Source of the DNA: Pedobacter polysacchareus
GTDB lineage: Bacteria > Bacteroidota > Bacteroidia > Sphingobacteriales > Sphingobacteriaceae
NCBI RefSeq assembly: GCF_019802255.1
Contig: NZ_JAHYSS010000002.1
Span: 372,001-436,000 of the forward strand
Direction: 5' to 3'
DNA: 64,000 nt
Part shown: positions 1-7,472 of the stretch, piece after piece
Position numbering within the stretch: the stretch's first letter is position 1
Layout: each line of letters starts with the position of its first letter
Program-made: the position numbers and the translations under genes
The notes under the pieces: model-generated
Seen by the model: only the letters and a program-made list of their open reading frames with translations
Database searches by the model: none
What the model was told of the DNA's origin: nothing

Positions 1-1
1 G

Positions 2-97
2 AAGAAGCATGCCGCGGCAATTGCAGCTTCAGAAAGAGAGAAAATGAAAAATAAAACTCCTGCCTGGAAGTCTAAGAAATTCAAAAATAAAAAGTAA
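2..97 (+). CDS. C-terminal tail of an unidentified basic protein (partial)
   Basis: An open frame runs in from the window edge and stops with TAA at 95-97. The last 31 residues are rich in Lys, Ala and Arg, with many lysines in the final stretch. Such basic tails are common in RNA-binding or ribosome-associated proteins, for example some DEAD-box helicases, but no diagnostic motif is left, so the product cannot be named. The next gene starts 10 nt downstream, so they may be co-transcribed. Confidence 0.5.
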   Translation, partial: KKHAAAIAASEREKMKNKTPAWKSKKFKNKK

Positions 98-107
98 AAC
101 AAGGGAA

Positions 108-386
108 TTGAAAGTAAAACTGACACCACTTAACATCATTTCAGCAGTCTGTATTACGATTGCAGCTGTGCTGTTATTTGAAAAAAGACCGCCATCAAAT
201 GCACATACGATCAACCTACAGCCCATTCTGATTGGCTTTAGTTTGCTCATTGCAGTGATCGCCTTTATATCCGATCAGATTTTCAGGAAGTTTATTCCTG
301 AGCTGAAAAAGATTTGGATTGTGGAATGTACAGTGATTCTTTTTACTGTTCTCTTATTTGTCATTATAAAAGTTAGCATAAATTAA
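108..386 (+). CDS. small integral membrane protein, unknown function
   Basis: The 92-residue product has three hydrophobic segments (roughly residues 8-24, 38-56 and 70-90) separated by short charged loops. It probably sits in the inner membrane. The start is a TTG at 108, because no ATG lies near the N-terminus in this frame. The stop codon directly abuts the ATG of gldC (TAAATG), so translation is probably coupled. I recognise no family. The tight spacing to gldC suggests co-expression but does not by itself show a role in gliding. Confidence 0.6.
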   Translation: MKVKLTPLNIISAVCITIAAVLLFEKRPPSNAHTINLQPILIGFSLLIAVIAFISDQIFRKFIPELKKIWIVECTVILFTVLLFVIIKVSIN

Positions 387-722
387 ATGAAACAAGCAGA
401 AATCAAAATTACCGTTGAATTAGACGACAACAATGTCCCTGATAATATCCTTTGGGAATCTACAGATTCAGCTACAAAAGAGCAGGTACCTGTAAAATCA
501 ATGATGTTGGCACTTTGGGATCATAACTATAAAAACTCTATGCGCATCGATCTATGGACTAAAGACATGCCTGTAGATGAGATGAAAAGATTTTTTTATG
601 AAACTTTGCAAACGATGGGAGATAGCTTCCTTAAAGCTACTGGAGAGAAATTGATCGTTGAAGATTTACGCGATTATTGCGCGCATTTTGCCGATAAAAT
701 GGGAATTAATACGCAGCAATAA
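387..722 (+). CDS. gldC: gliding motility-associated protein GldC
   Basis: The 111-residue soluble protein begins with the typical GldC pattern of a short beta strand followed by VELDDNNVPDNILWES, and later has the ALWDHNYKNSMRIDLWTKDMPVDEMK region. Length and layout fit the GldC family, which is almost universal in Bacteroidota, including non-gliding species. GldC is known as an accessory factor of gliding and type IX secretion in Flavobacterium and probably acts in the cytoplasm or at the membrane. It follows the small membrane protein with no gap, and another membrane protein starts 7 nt later. Confidence 0.85.
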   Translation: MKQAEIKITVELDDNNVPDNILWESTDSATKEQVPVKSMMLALWDHNYKNSMRIDLWTKDMPVDEMKRFFYETLQTMGDSFLKATGEKLIVEDLRDYCAHFADKMGINTQQ

Positions 723-729
723 AATCAGG

Positions 730-1158
730 ATGAAAATTCAGGGAGTTATTGGTGCAGCAATTATGGCTGCTGGCGGATGCTGTCCGCTGATGCGCTTACC
801 AATTATTGGAAACTGGAACTATTTTGATATAGACACCACATTAGCCATTACTTTTTATGTGGTGGTAGCGGTTGCTTTATTAGGTTCTTTAGCTAATAAA
901 ATAGGTTTAATCAAATTTGCAGGATGGGCAGCAATTGTATTAGTTGCAATTTCGCTGGTTGGTATTTATTTTAAAGTCAACGATTCTTTTGGCTTCCTTC
1001 ATTTCAAAAAGCTGGTGAGTGTGGCTTCAGGAATGGTGAAACTAAAATGGGGTTGGTATGTGATTCTGGCTGGTGCTGCAATGTTGATCACCGTAAGGAG
1101 ACCAAGGGTGGTATTGGTACAAAAGGGAACACCAGAACTGGCTAAAGAGGTTCTATAA
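730..1158 (+). CDS. four-helix integral membrane protein, unknown
   Basis: I start this gene at the ATG at 730, 7 nt after the gldC stop. The open frame extends further upstream, but only inside gldC. The 142-residue product has hydrophobic stretches near residues 5-22, 36-55, 60-80 and 110-128, then a basic cytoplasmic-looking tail. A CCPLMRLP motif after the first helix and GNWNYF are its most distinctive features. I recognise no named family. It ends just before a strong bidirectional terminator, so the run from position 108 to 1158 looks like one small transcription unit. Confidence 0.65.
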   Translation: MKIQGVIGAAIMAAGGCCPLMRLPIIGNWNYFDIDTTLAITFYVVVAVALLGSLANKIGLIKFAGWAAIVLVAISLVGIYFKVNDSFGFLHFKKLVSVASGMVKLKWGWYVILAGAAMLITVRRPRVVLVQKGTPELAKEVL

Positions 1159-1200
1159 TAGAATAAAAGGGGTTTTGATCACCTCATAAAGCTTAAATAA

Positions 1201-1237
1201 AAAAAGAGCTGATCGGATCCGATCAGCTCTTTTTTTA
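1201..1237. terminator. bidirectional rho-independent terminator
   Basis: A perfect 34-bp palindrome is centred on GGATCC, with an A-run on the left and a T-run on the right. It lies between two convergent genes (ends at 1158 and 1246) and would work on both strands. Confidence 0.9.
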
Positions 1238-1245
1238 TTCTCATT

Positions 1246-1761
1246 TTAATTCAATCCGCCAAGCGCTTTTTGTTTTCTTTTACGCTTGTAATGGCTCTGT
1301 TTAAGGGTGCCGGTTCCGGTAATGATGCTGATGTTTCCATCCACTTCGAAAATAGCGAGTTTCACATCTTTGAATTTCTCCACACCGTGTTCCCGCATGG
1401 CTTCCCTCAATTCATCATCGGTGATGTCGAGTTTAGCCAGTTTCTCAAAATCCAGCTTGCCATTGTGGATCAGAATTTCAGGTTTTTCGGAAAGCAGGTT
1501 TCGGAACTTCTTACTCTTATACATTAGTTTTTTCAGTGCGAAGTTGAGGGCAAACAGAACAGCGGCTGCTACCAATCCACCTAGTAAGCTCGTATTGTTG
1601 CCCACCATCGCATTTTGAACGGCATTACTGATCAGTAAAATCAATACGACATCAGTGGTGTTGAGCTGGGAAAGCTCCTTTTTTCCCGTTAAGCGGATGG
1701 CAACCAGCATAAACGCATAAACGGCAAGACTTCTTAGAATAATATCCAGATATTGGTTCAT
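1246..1761 (-). CDS. DUF421 (YetF-type) membrane protein
   Basis: The 171-residue protein has three N-terminal transmembrane helices (about residues 8-25, 37-52 and 60-78). A cytoplasmic domain follows, with the DUF421/YetF patterns TGKKELSQLNTTD, SEKPEILIHNGKLD and ITDDELREAMREHGV. The function of this family is not established. A basic tail (KRKRKQK) closes the protein. The start ATG lies 10 nt after the stop of the upstream DNA-repair gene on the same strand, so the two probably share a transcript. Confidence 0.85.
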   Translation of the reverse strand: MNQYLDIILRSLAVYAFMLVAIRLTGKKELSQLNTTDVVLILLISNAVQNAMVGNNTSLLGGLVAAAVLFALNFALKKLMYKSKKFRNLLSEKPEILIHNGKLDFEKLAKLDITDDELREAMREHGVEKFKDVKLAIFEVDGNISIITGTGTLKQSHYKRKRKQKALGGLN

Positions 1762-1771
1762 AGGTTTTTGT

Positions 1772-2269
1772 TTAGAAATCGAGTGTCATTTGTCCTTTTT
1801 TACTGATGGCCCTTTCATGATCCAGCAGCCATTTTTTGCGCCATAATTCTCCTGCATAACCAACGAGTTTGCCATTGCTGCCAATCACCCGGTGACAAGG
1901 AACTACAATGGCCAGGTTATTTTTGCCGTTCGCTGCAGCAATTGCCCGAATCGCCAGCACGTTATTTTGCTGCCTGGAGAATTCCAGGTAGGAACAGGTA
2001 TTCCCATACTCGATGGTCTGTAAAGCAGTCCATACACCTTGCTGAAAGCTCGTCCCTGTTTGTTTTAGCGGCAAATTGAAAACAGTTAATTTCCCTTCAA
2101 AATAATCATTTAGTTGTGCCGCTGCTAATTTGCTGACCTTGTTCTCTGAAAGGCCATGCGGATCGCTTTCCTTGAAAGTAATTTTGCTTACTGAATCTTC
2201 ATTGGCAAATACATAAATTACGCCAATCGGACTCTGTAAAATACTGCAGTAGGTACTGGTCATAAGCAT
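1772..2269 (-). CDS. ogt: methylated-DNA--protein-cysteine S-methyltransferase
   Basis: This suicide enzyme moves the alkyl group from O6-alkylguanine in DNA to its own cysteine. The active-site motif VVPCHRVIG is intact, with acceptor Cys at about residue 125, followed by the usual GYAGELWRKKWLLDHE segment. At 165 residues it is the short Ogt/MGMT form without an Ada domain. I chose the ATG at 2269. The frame stays open to a TTG at 2293, and an ATG at 2263 is also possible. It lies head-to-head with the gene at 2350 and upstream of the DUF421 gene. Confidence 0.92.
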   Translation of the reverse strand: MLMTSTYCSILQSPIGVIYVFANEDSVSKITFKESDPHGLSENKVSKLAAAQLNDYFEGKLTVFNLPLKQTGTSFQQGVWTALQTIEYGNTCSYLEFSRQQNNVLAIRAIAAANGKNNLAIVVPCHRVIGSNGKLVGYAGELWRKKWLLDHERAISKKGQMTLDF

Positions 2270-2349
2270 CTTTAAGTAATTTTTGCTATTCAAATGTATA
2301 AAATTTTAGCGCTTTAGTTTTTTTTGCTAGTATTGCCCTGATATATAAA

Positions 2350-2694
2350 ATGGAAGCGCAAGAGTTTGTTGATATTGATGAGCTAGACTTCAACAGGAGT
2401 ATGGCGAGGTGGGTGAAGAAGAACCCACATATTATGCGTGCAATGACTGGACATCATTTGTTGATCTTATTGAACAATGGTAACCTACGCATCAACCTGA
2501 ATCATTTTAGTCCGGAATACCAGGATAAATTTATTGACCATAATTTCGAACACTATTGTCTTAAATTTATCGACCGTTTAGACGAACCCATTGCCGGCTA
2601 CCTGAATACCTGGGGCATTCCTCAATGTGGACTGCATTTTATTTTTCTTCTGAAAGGAAGAAGTTTTCAAAAGCACATCACCTATCAGCTTTAA
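2350..2694 (+). CDS. conserved-looking hypothetical protein
   Basis: The 114-residue soluble protein has no signal peptide and no membrane segment. Its N-terminus is acidic and is followed by a basic WVKKNPHIMR stretch. The rest alternates His, Asn and aromatic residues. I recognise no family. It is transcribed divergently from the alkyltransferase, sharing an intergenic region of about 80 nt. An independent promoter precedes the next gene, ccmB, so there is no firm functional link to cytochrome maturation. Confidence 0.6.
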   Translation: MEAQEFVDIDELDFNRSMARWVKKNPHIMRAMTGHHLLILLNNGNLRINLNHFSPEYQDKFIDHNFEHYCLKFIDRLDEPIAGYLNTWGIPQCGLHFIFLLKGRSFQKHITYQL

Positions 2695-2758
2695 ATGTTA
2701 AAGGAGCAGTTATACTAAATAATAATCCCGGTCATTAGCAAATCGGTGGTTTAACAAT

Positions 2759-2766
2759 TATCTTTG
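2759..2766 (+). promoter_or_regulatory. Bacteroidota -7 box for ccmB
   Basis: TATCTTTG matches the TAnnTTTG -7 element of the primary Bacteroidota sigma factor. It ends 7 nt before the ccmB ATG, so the mRNA would be nearly leaderless. No clear TTTG -33 box is visible. Confidence 0.5.
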
Positions 2767-2773
2767 CGACCGG

Positions 2774-3433
2774 ATGAATTTAGCAGAACAGATCAAACAT
2801 TTAATAAAAAAGGAATTACTGTTAGAATGGCGTTCCAAATACGCTTTAAATGGCGTGCTTTTGTACGTGGTCTCTACGGTTTTCGTTTGCTTTTTATCTT
2901 TTGTGAGTACAGATAAGGTCACTTTAAATGCTTTATTCTGGATCATCATGCTTTTCGCCTCAATCAATGCCGTCTCCAAAAGTTTTCTCCAGGAAAGCAG
3001 AGGCCGACAAGTTTACATTTACACCATTGCCAGTCCATTGGCCCTCATTATTTCCAAAACTATTTATAATGCCTTGTTAATGATGGTGCTGACCGTGATT
3101 GCCCTGGGCTTTTATATCCTGGTTTTTGATTTCGGTCCGGAGGATTTAGGCTTATATCTGGTGGCGGCTTTATTAGGCAGCCTAAGCTTTTCTACGATTT
3201 TCACGATGGTTTCTGCCATTGCTTCTAAAGCCGGAAATGGAGGAATGCTGATGGCAATTCTGAGTTTTCCAATCATCATTCCCGTATTGGTAGTACTGAT
3301 TAAACTCACAAAAAACGCAATGGATGGCCTGGATCGCAGTGTGAGTCTGGACGAAATTGGTTTATTGCTCATCATCAATGCCTTGGTAATGTCGGTATCC
3401 GTCTTATTATTCCCATACCTCTGGAGAGATTAA
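2774..3433 (+). CDS. ccmB: heme exporter/cytochrome c maturation protein CcmB
   Basis: CcmB is the inner-membrane permease that, with the ATPase CcmA, drives release of heme-loaded CcmE during cytochrome c maturation. The 219-residue product has the expected six hydrophobic segments, a basic N-terminus (KKELLLEWRSKY) and the CcmB-typical QESRGRQVYIYTIASPLALIISK and FPIIIPVLV regions. No ccmA gene lies beside it, so the ATPase must be encoded elsewhere or replaced. ccmC, ccmD, ccmE and ccmF follow on the same strand. Confidence 0.92.
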   Translation: MNLAEQIKHLIKKELLLEWRSKYALNGVLLYVVSTVFVCFLSFVSTDKVTLNALFWIIMLFASINAVSKSFLQESRGRQVYIYTIASPLALIISKTIYNALLMMVLTVIALGFYILVFDFGPEDLGLYLVAALLGSLSFSTIFTMVSAIASKAGNGGMLMAILSFPIIIPVLVVLIKLTKNAMDGLDRSVSLDEIGLLLIINALVMSVSVLLFPYLWRD

Positions 3434-3521
3434 ATTTCGTAAGCCTCGCGTCATTTAGACTGCTTTGCTGAGAAATAACCACCTTTTTTAGGCGGTGTGA
3501 TCACAAAGTTATAACGGAGTA

Positions 3522-3543
3522 GAGAAATTTCTCGCTACATTTG
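3522..3543 (+). promoter_or_regulatory. putative promoter of ccsA with adjoining palindrome
   Basis: TACATTTG at 3536-3543 fits the -7 consensus TAnnTTTG. Directly upstream, a perfect 12-bp palindrome GAGAAATTTCTC (3522-3533) lies where it could serve as an operator. That role is inference. Confidence 0.4.
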
Positions 3544-3575
3544 CCGATTAATAGCGTATAAAAGATCAAATTTTA

Positions 3576-4244
3576 ATGTCGATGTATAAAAACTGGTGGA
3601 AAGTATTAGGCGCAATATTGGTGATTTATTCAACCGTTGCAGGTTTTCTTATGAAAACTCCTGAATTACCAATTATTCGGGAAAGTATCAGAAACCTTTA
3701 TTTTCATGTGCCAATGTGGTTTAGCATGATCGTATTGTTTAGTATCTCCGTTTTTTACAGCATCAAATCTTTGAGAAGTAACGACCCTGCGGACGATATT
3801 AAAGCTGTTGAAAGTGTGAATGCAGGGGTAGTATTCGGTCTTTTAGGGATTGTAACCGGTGCCATCTGGGCTAAATTTACCTGGGGACAAGCCTGGAGTT
3901 TTGACGTGAAACAAAACTTTGCCGCAATTGCCATCTTACTTTATTTCGCCTATCTCGTGCTGCGCAATGCGATTGATGAAGAACAAAAGAGAGCAAAGAT
4001 TTCCGCGATTTATAATATTTTTGCCTTCCCGATTATGGTGGTGTTACTATTTGTATTGCCGCGTTTATCAGATTCCCTGCATCCAGGGAATGGGGGGAAT
4101 CCGGGGTTTAACGCTTACGACCTGGATAGCCGCATGAGAATGGTGTTTTACCCAGCTTGTTTAGGCTGGATCCTGATCGGCTGCTGGATTTACAACCTCC
4201 TTTACAGACTTCGCGACTTAGAAAGAAATAAATTATCAAAATAA
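3576..4244 (+). CDS. ccmC: cytochrome c maturation protein CcmC/CcsA-type
   Basis: This protein handles heme at the periplasmic face of the inner membrane and delivers it to CcmE. The 222-residue product has six hydrophobic segments and two conserved heme-ligand histidines in YFHVPMW (about residue 48) and SLHPGNGG. The tryptophan-rich WWD segment reads WGQAWSFDVKQ, with Phe in place of one of the usual Trp residues. The sequence follows CcmC rather than the longer CcmF. It lies between ccmB and a CcmD-like gene. Confidence 0.9.
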   Translation: MSMYKNWWKVLGAILVIYSTVAGFLMKTPELPIIRESIRNLYFHVPMWFSMIVLFSISVFYSIKSLRSNDPADDIKAVESVNAGVVFGLLGIVTGAIWAKFTWGQAWSFDVKQNFAAIAILLYFAYLVLRNAIDEEQKRAKISAIYNIFAFPIMVVLLFVLPRLSDSLHPGNGGNPGFNAYDLDSRMRMVFYPACLGWILIGCWIYNLLYRLRDLERNKLSK

Positions 4245-4289
4245 ATTCAGGGTTATTCGATAGCCTTATAATCCTCAAATGATAGACTC

Positions 4290-4493
4290 ATGAAAAAATT
4301 TACAGCAACCTTTTTAATGTTCTTATTGACGCTGCAATTGTTCGCACAAGGATCCGGTTCTACCATTACCGACAGCCTTTATGCTTCTGATAAAATATAT
4401 GTAGTGGTGGCCTGTGTCCTGTTAATTCTCCTTGGCTTGCTTTTCTTTCTGTTTACAATAGAAAAAAGATTAAAAAAGTTAGAAAAAAAATAA
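4290..4493 (+). CDS. ccmD: CcmD-like small membrane protein
   Basis: The 67-residue protein has an N-terminal hydrophobic signal or anchor ending near AQG. A transmembrane helix follows (about residues 36-57), then the basic tail IEKRLKKLEKK. CcmD proteins are very short, share the pattern KIYVVV-helix-basic tail and hold the CcmABC complex together with heme-CcmE. Assignment rests on this pattern and on its place right after ccmC, as sequence conservation in the family is low. Confidence 0.75.
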   Translation: MKKFTATFLMFLLTLQLFAQGSGSTITDSLYASDKIYVVVACVLLILLGLLFFLFTIEKRLKKLEKK

Positions 4494-4580
4494 TTGGCCA
4501 AAAGCCAATTTTAAATCGTTTGAGCCCTGTTTTGGCGCTTGTTTTGATGTAGTGTTTGCCTTACACTAAGTGAATTGCCA

Positions 4581-4613
4581 TTTGCATAAGTGGTTTTTTT
4601 TACTGCAATTTTG
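4581..4613 (+). promoter_or_regulatory. putative promoter of glutamate dehydrogenase gene
   Basis: TTTG (4581-4584) is followed after 21 nt by CAATTTTG (4606-4613), close to the Bacteroidota TTTG/TAnnTTTG promoter with one mismatch in the -7 box. It implies a leader of about 40 nt. Confidence 0.4.
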
Positions 4614-4660
4614 CAGGTAATTAGTATAAGAACTTATATTCAATTCATAAAAAACAAAGA

Positions 4661-6082
4661 ATGGCTAATACAGCAAACGAGACAAATTTTTTTGCAGACG
4701 TATGCAAAAATTTTGACAGTGCCGCGCAATTTACTTCTCATCCAGAAGGTCTGCTCACCCAAATCAAAGCTTGTAACAGTGTGTATCGTTTTCAATTCCC
4801 TATCCGTAGAGGAAATGGTTTTGAAGTGATCGATGCATGGCGCGTTGAACATTCTCATCACATGAGTCCTACCAAAGGTGGTATTCGTTACAGTGAAATG
4901 GTAAACGAGGATGAAGTGATGGCCTTAGCTGCATTAATGACGTACAAATGTGCGATTGTAAATGTTCCTTTCGGTGGTGCTAAAGGTGGGATCAAAATCA
5001 CCCCTAAAAATTACACCGTAGGAGAGCTGGAAAATATCACCCGTCGTTATACGACAGAATTAATCAAAAAGAACTTTATCGGTCCTGGTATTGACGTTCC
5101 TGCTCCGGATTACGGATCAGGTGAGCGTGAAATGAGTTGGATTGCAGATACTTATATGACCATGAACCCAGGTCAGCTAGATGCTTTGGGCTGCGTTACC
5201 GGAAAGCCAATCGCTTTACACGGGATCCGCGGACGTAAAGAAGCAACCGGCCGTGGGGTAGCTTATGCCATCAGAGAATGTGTAACTGTAGCAGAAGATA
5301 TGGCTAAAATTGGCTTTAAAGCTGGTTTAGGCGATAAACGAGTGATCGTTCAAGGCTTAGGAAACGTAGGTTACCACTCGGCTAAGTTTTTAGCGGAATT
5401 TGGAGCAACTATCGTTGGCCTTTGCGAATTTGAAGGAGCCATCTACAATGAAAACGGATTGAACATTGATGAAGTGTTTGCTCACCGTAAATTAACCGGA
5501 TCTATCTTAGGTTTCCCAGGCGCCAAAGAGTTTAAAAACTCAATGGAAGGTTTAGAACAGCCATGTGATATCCTGGTTCCTGCTGCATTGGAAAATGTGA
5601 TCACTTCAGACAATATCAGAAACATCCAGGCGAAAATTATCGCAGAAGGTGCAAATGGTCCTTGTACTCCTGAAGCAGAAGCCATCTTCACTGAAATGGG
5701 TGGTATCATCATTCCTGATATGTACTGTAATGCTGGTGGGGTAACCGTATCCTATTTCGAATGGTTGAAAAACCTTTCTCACGTAGCGTTTGGCCGTATG
5801 GAAAACCGTTATGCAGAAAACTCAAACAGAAATCTGATCAATACTTTAGAAAGTTTAACCGGTAAAAGCATTCCTGCTGAACACCGCTTAATGATCGTTA
5901 AAGGTGCTTCAGAATTGGAATTGGTGAACTCTGGTTTAGAGGATACGATGATCCATTCTTACCATGAAATCAGAGAAACTTTAATGAGCAAACCAGGTAT
6001 CCAGACTTTAAGAACGGCTGCTTTTGTTGGCTCAATTGATAAAATTGCCATTTCATATATGAATCTTGGTATTTGGCCATAG
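4661..6082 (+). CDS. gdhA: Glu/Leu/Phe/Val dehydrogenase (glutamate dehydrogenase)
   Basis: The enzyme interconverts glutamate and 2-oxoglutarate plus ammonia with NAD(P). The 473-residue sequence shows the substrate loop SPTKGGIRY, the catalytic-lysine motif VPFGGAKGG (residues 102-110), [18 protein letters not shown] and the Rossmann motif GLGNVG (232-237). Length and motifs fit the hexameric family. It lies between ccmD and msrA but has its own promoter-like sequence and a terminator, so it is probably transcribed alone. Coenzyme preference cannot be read with certainty. Confidence 0.93.
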   Translation: MANTANETNFFADVCKNFDSAAQFTSHPEGLLTQIKACNSVYRFQFPIRRGNGFEVIDAWRVEHSHHMSPTKGGIRYSEMVNEDEVMALAALMTYKCAIVNVPFGGAKGGIKITPKNYTVGELENITRRYTTELIKKNFIGPGIDVPAPDYGSGEREMSWIADTYMTMNPGQLDALGCVTGKPIALHGIRGRKEATGRGVAYAIRECVTVAEDMAKIGFKAGLGDKRVIVQGLGNVGYHSAKFLAEFGATIVGLCEFEGAIYNENGLNIDEVFAHRKLTGSILGFPGAKEFKNSMEGLEQPCDILVPAALENVITSDNIRNIQAKIIAEGANGPCTPEAEAIFTEMGGIIIPDMYCNAGGVTVSYFEWLKNLSHVAFGRMENRYAENSNRNLINTLESLTGKSIPAEHRLMIVKGASELELVNSGLEDTMIHSYHEIRETLMSKPGIQTLRTAAFVGSIDKIAISYMNLGIWP

Positions 6083-6112
6083 GACAACGTCGGTTCTACG
6101 CTTAGTTAGAAG

Positions 6113-6147
6113 AAGAGGCTGGGATTTTATCCCACCTCTTTTTTTTT
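6113..6147 (+). terminator. terminator after gdhA
   Basis: A hairpin with arms AGAGG-TGGGA and TCCCA-CCTCT (one bulged C) is followed by nine T residues, 30 nt after the stop of the dehydrogenase gene. Confidence 0.85.
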
Positions 6148-6230
6148 GTCATTTTTCTGTAGCACTTTATAAATTGCAACATCTTTCTTTAGCCGATTCC
6201 CGTATCTTATAGGAATGGAGGGCTAAATAA

Positions 6231-6899
6231 ATGAAGATTTGGAGTTTTGCTGCTTTCATGGTTTTGGGCTTATGGGCAGGCTGCTCGGAGGATAAAAACC
6301 TGCAGCACCTGGAAAGTAAAAATGGTTTTGCAGTGATCAGTCCGCCGGCAGCGAATGAAAAACTAGCGACTTTTGCAGGAGGTTGTTTTTGGGCCACTCA
6401 GGAGGCCATGCTGGAGTTAAAAGGGGTTCATAAAGTGATCAGCGGTTATGCCGGGGGCAATATCGAAAACCCAAACTATCAACAGGTGCAAACTCAAAAT
6501 ACCGGTTACGCAGAGGCGGTACAAGTCTATTACGATCCTTCCATCATTTCTTTTGAAGCCCTTTGCAGGGCTTTCTTCTATGCTCATGATCCAACTCAAG
6601 TAGATGGGCAAGGGGCAGATATTGGTACCGAATACCGGTCGATTGCCTTTTTCCGATCGCCGGAAGAATACCACACCATCTCCCGCCTCATTCATCAGCT
6701 GGAAAGTCATGAGCTTAAAGGGCAGACGATCGCTACAGAAATCCTTCCTTTCAAGGTGATTTATCCCGCAGAAACGGAACATCAGGATTACTATCCTCAG
6801 AATCTCTGGGATCCCTACATCAAAAAGGTTTCGATGCCAAAGGTGATGAAACTGAGGGCGAAAATGCCGGAATTCATCAAACCACAGTATCTGAATTAG
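6231..6899 (+). CDS. msrA: peptide-methionine (S)-S-oxide reductase MsrA, lipoprotein form
   Basis: MsrA reduces methionine-S-sulfoxide in proteins. The active-site motif GGCFW is intact with Cys52, followed by the family segment GVHKVISGYAGG and later GTEYRSIAFF and TEHQDYY. Unlike cytosolic MsrA, the protein starts with a hydrophobic signal ending in LWAGC (Cys18), which looks like a lipobox although Trp at -3 is unusual. It is therefore probably a membrane-anchored repair enzyme of the envelope. It sits between gdhA and ccmE. Confidence 0.92.
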   Translation: MKIWSFAAFMVLGLWAGCSEDKNLQHLESKNGFAVISPPAANEKLATFAGGCFWATQEAMLELKGVHKVISGYAGGNIENPNYQQVQTQNTGYAEAVQVYYDPSIISFEALCRAFFYAHDPTQVDGQGADIGTEYRSIAFFRSPEEYHTISRLIHQLESHELKGQTIATEILPFKVIYPAETEHQDYYPQNLWDPYIKKVSMPKVMKLRAKMPEFIKPQYLN

Positions 6900-7022
6900 C
6901 CCGAAAATTTTCTTTTTTGATCATTGTTCCTTGAATTGCGTTGTTTTTGTCAGAGAACTATCAATAAATCGTCATCAAAGTGAATTGCAGAGCTCTAAAA
7001 GATTTTAGGTAACTATATTTTT

Positions 7023-7030
7023 TATCTTTG
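7023..7030 (+). promoter_or_regulatory. -7 promoter box for ccmE-ccmF
   Basis: TATCTTTG matches TAnnTTTG and lies 26 nt before the ccmE ATG. No convincing -33 element is seen. Confidence 0.45.
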
Positions 7031-7056
7031 TCTTATTCTAAAATTTTATTAGCATC

Positions 7057-7467
7057 ATGAGAAAAAGTGCAATTATTGGTTTAATCACAATAGCGATCTG
7101 TGTAGGGTTCTTAATTAGTTTAAATGCCGGTACCAGTAACTATTCTACCTTTACTGAAGCTGCCAAAGATTCCAGAGAATTTCACGTCATGGGATTCTGG
7201 GAAAAAGAAAAAGGCATGTACTATGATGCTCAGAAAGATGCCAATCATTTCGCTTTCTTTATGAAAGATGAAAAAGGTCAAGTGAATAAAGTAGTTTACA
7301 ATGGCAGCAAGCCACAAGACTTTGAACGTTCAGAAAAATTAGTTTTAATAGGTAAAATGAAAGATGGTACCTTTTATGCTTCAAAAATATTAATGAAATG
7401 TCCTTCTAAATACAACAATGATCTGGTGGAGATAAAAGAGGACGGTCAGGTAATAAAATACAACTAA
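7057..7467 (+). CDS. ccmE: cytochrome c maturation heme chaperone CcmE (CxxxY type)
   Basis: CcmE binds heme covalently in the periplasm and passes it to CcmF. The 136-residue protein has one N-terminal anchor (about residues 5-23) and the OB-fold domain (FHVMGFWEKEKG, VNKVVYNG, LVLIGKM, FYASKILMKCPSKY). The heme attachment site reads C115-P-S-K-Y119. It thus has Cys in the place of the His of classical CcmE, as in the CxxxY variant known from Desulfovibrio and archaea. The ccmF start follows 5 nt after the stop, so the two are co-transcribed. Confidence 0.93.
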   Translation: MRKSAIIGLITIAICVGFLISLNAGTSNYSTFTEAAKDSREFHVMGFWEKEKGMYYDAQKDANHFAFFMKDEKGQVNKVVYNGSKPQDFERSEKLVLIGKMKDGTFYASKILMKCPSKYNNDLVEIKEDGQVIKYN

Positions 7468-7472
7468 TCTTA

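Noticed and set aside
3112..3378. Long antisense ORFs inside ccmB, ccmF, rseP and other genes
   Set aside because: They are shadows of well-supported coding regions, with no promoter or ribosome site and compositions expected of reverse-frame translation.
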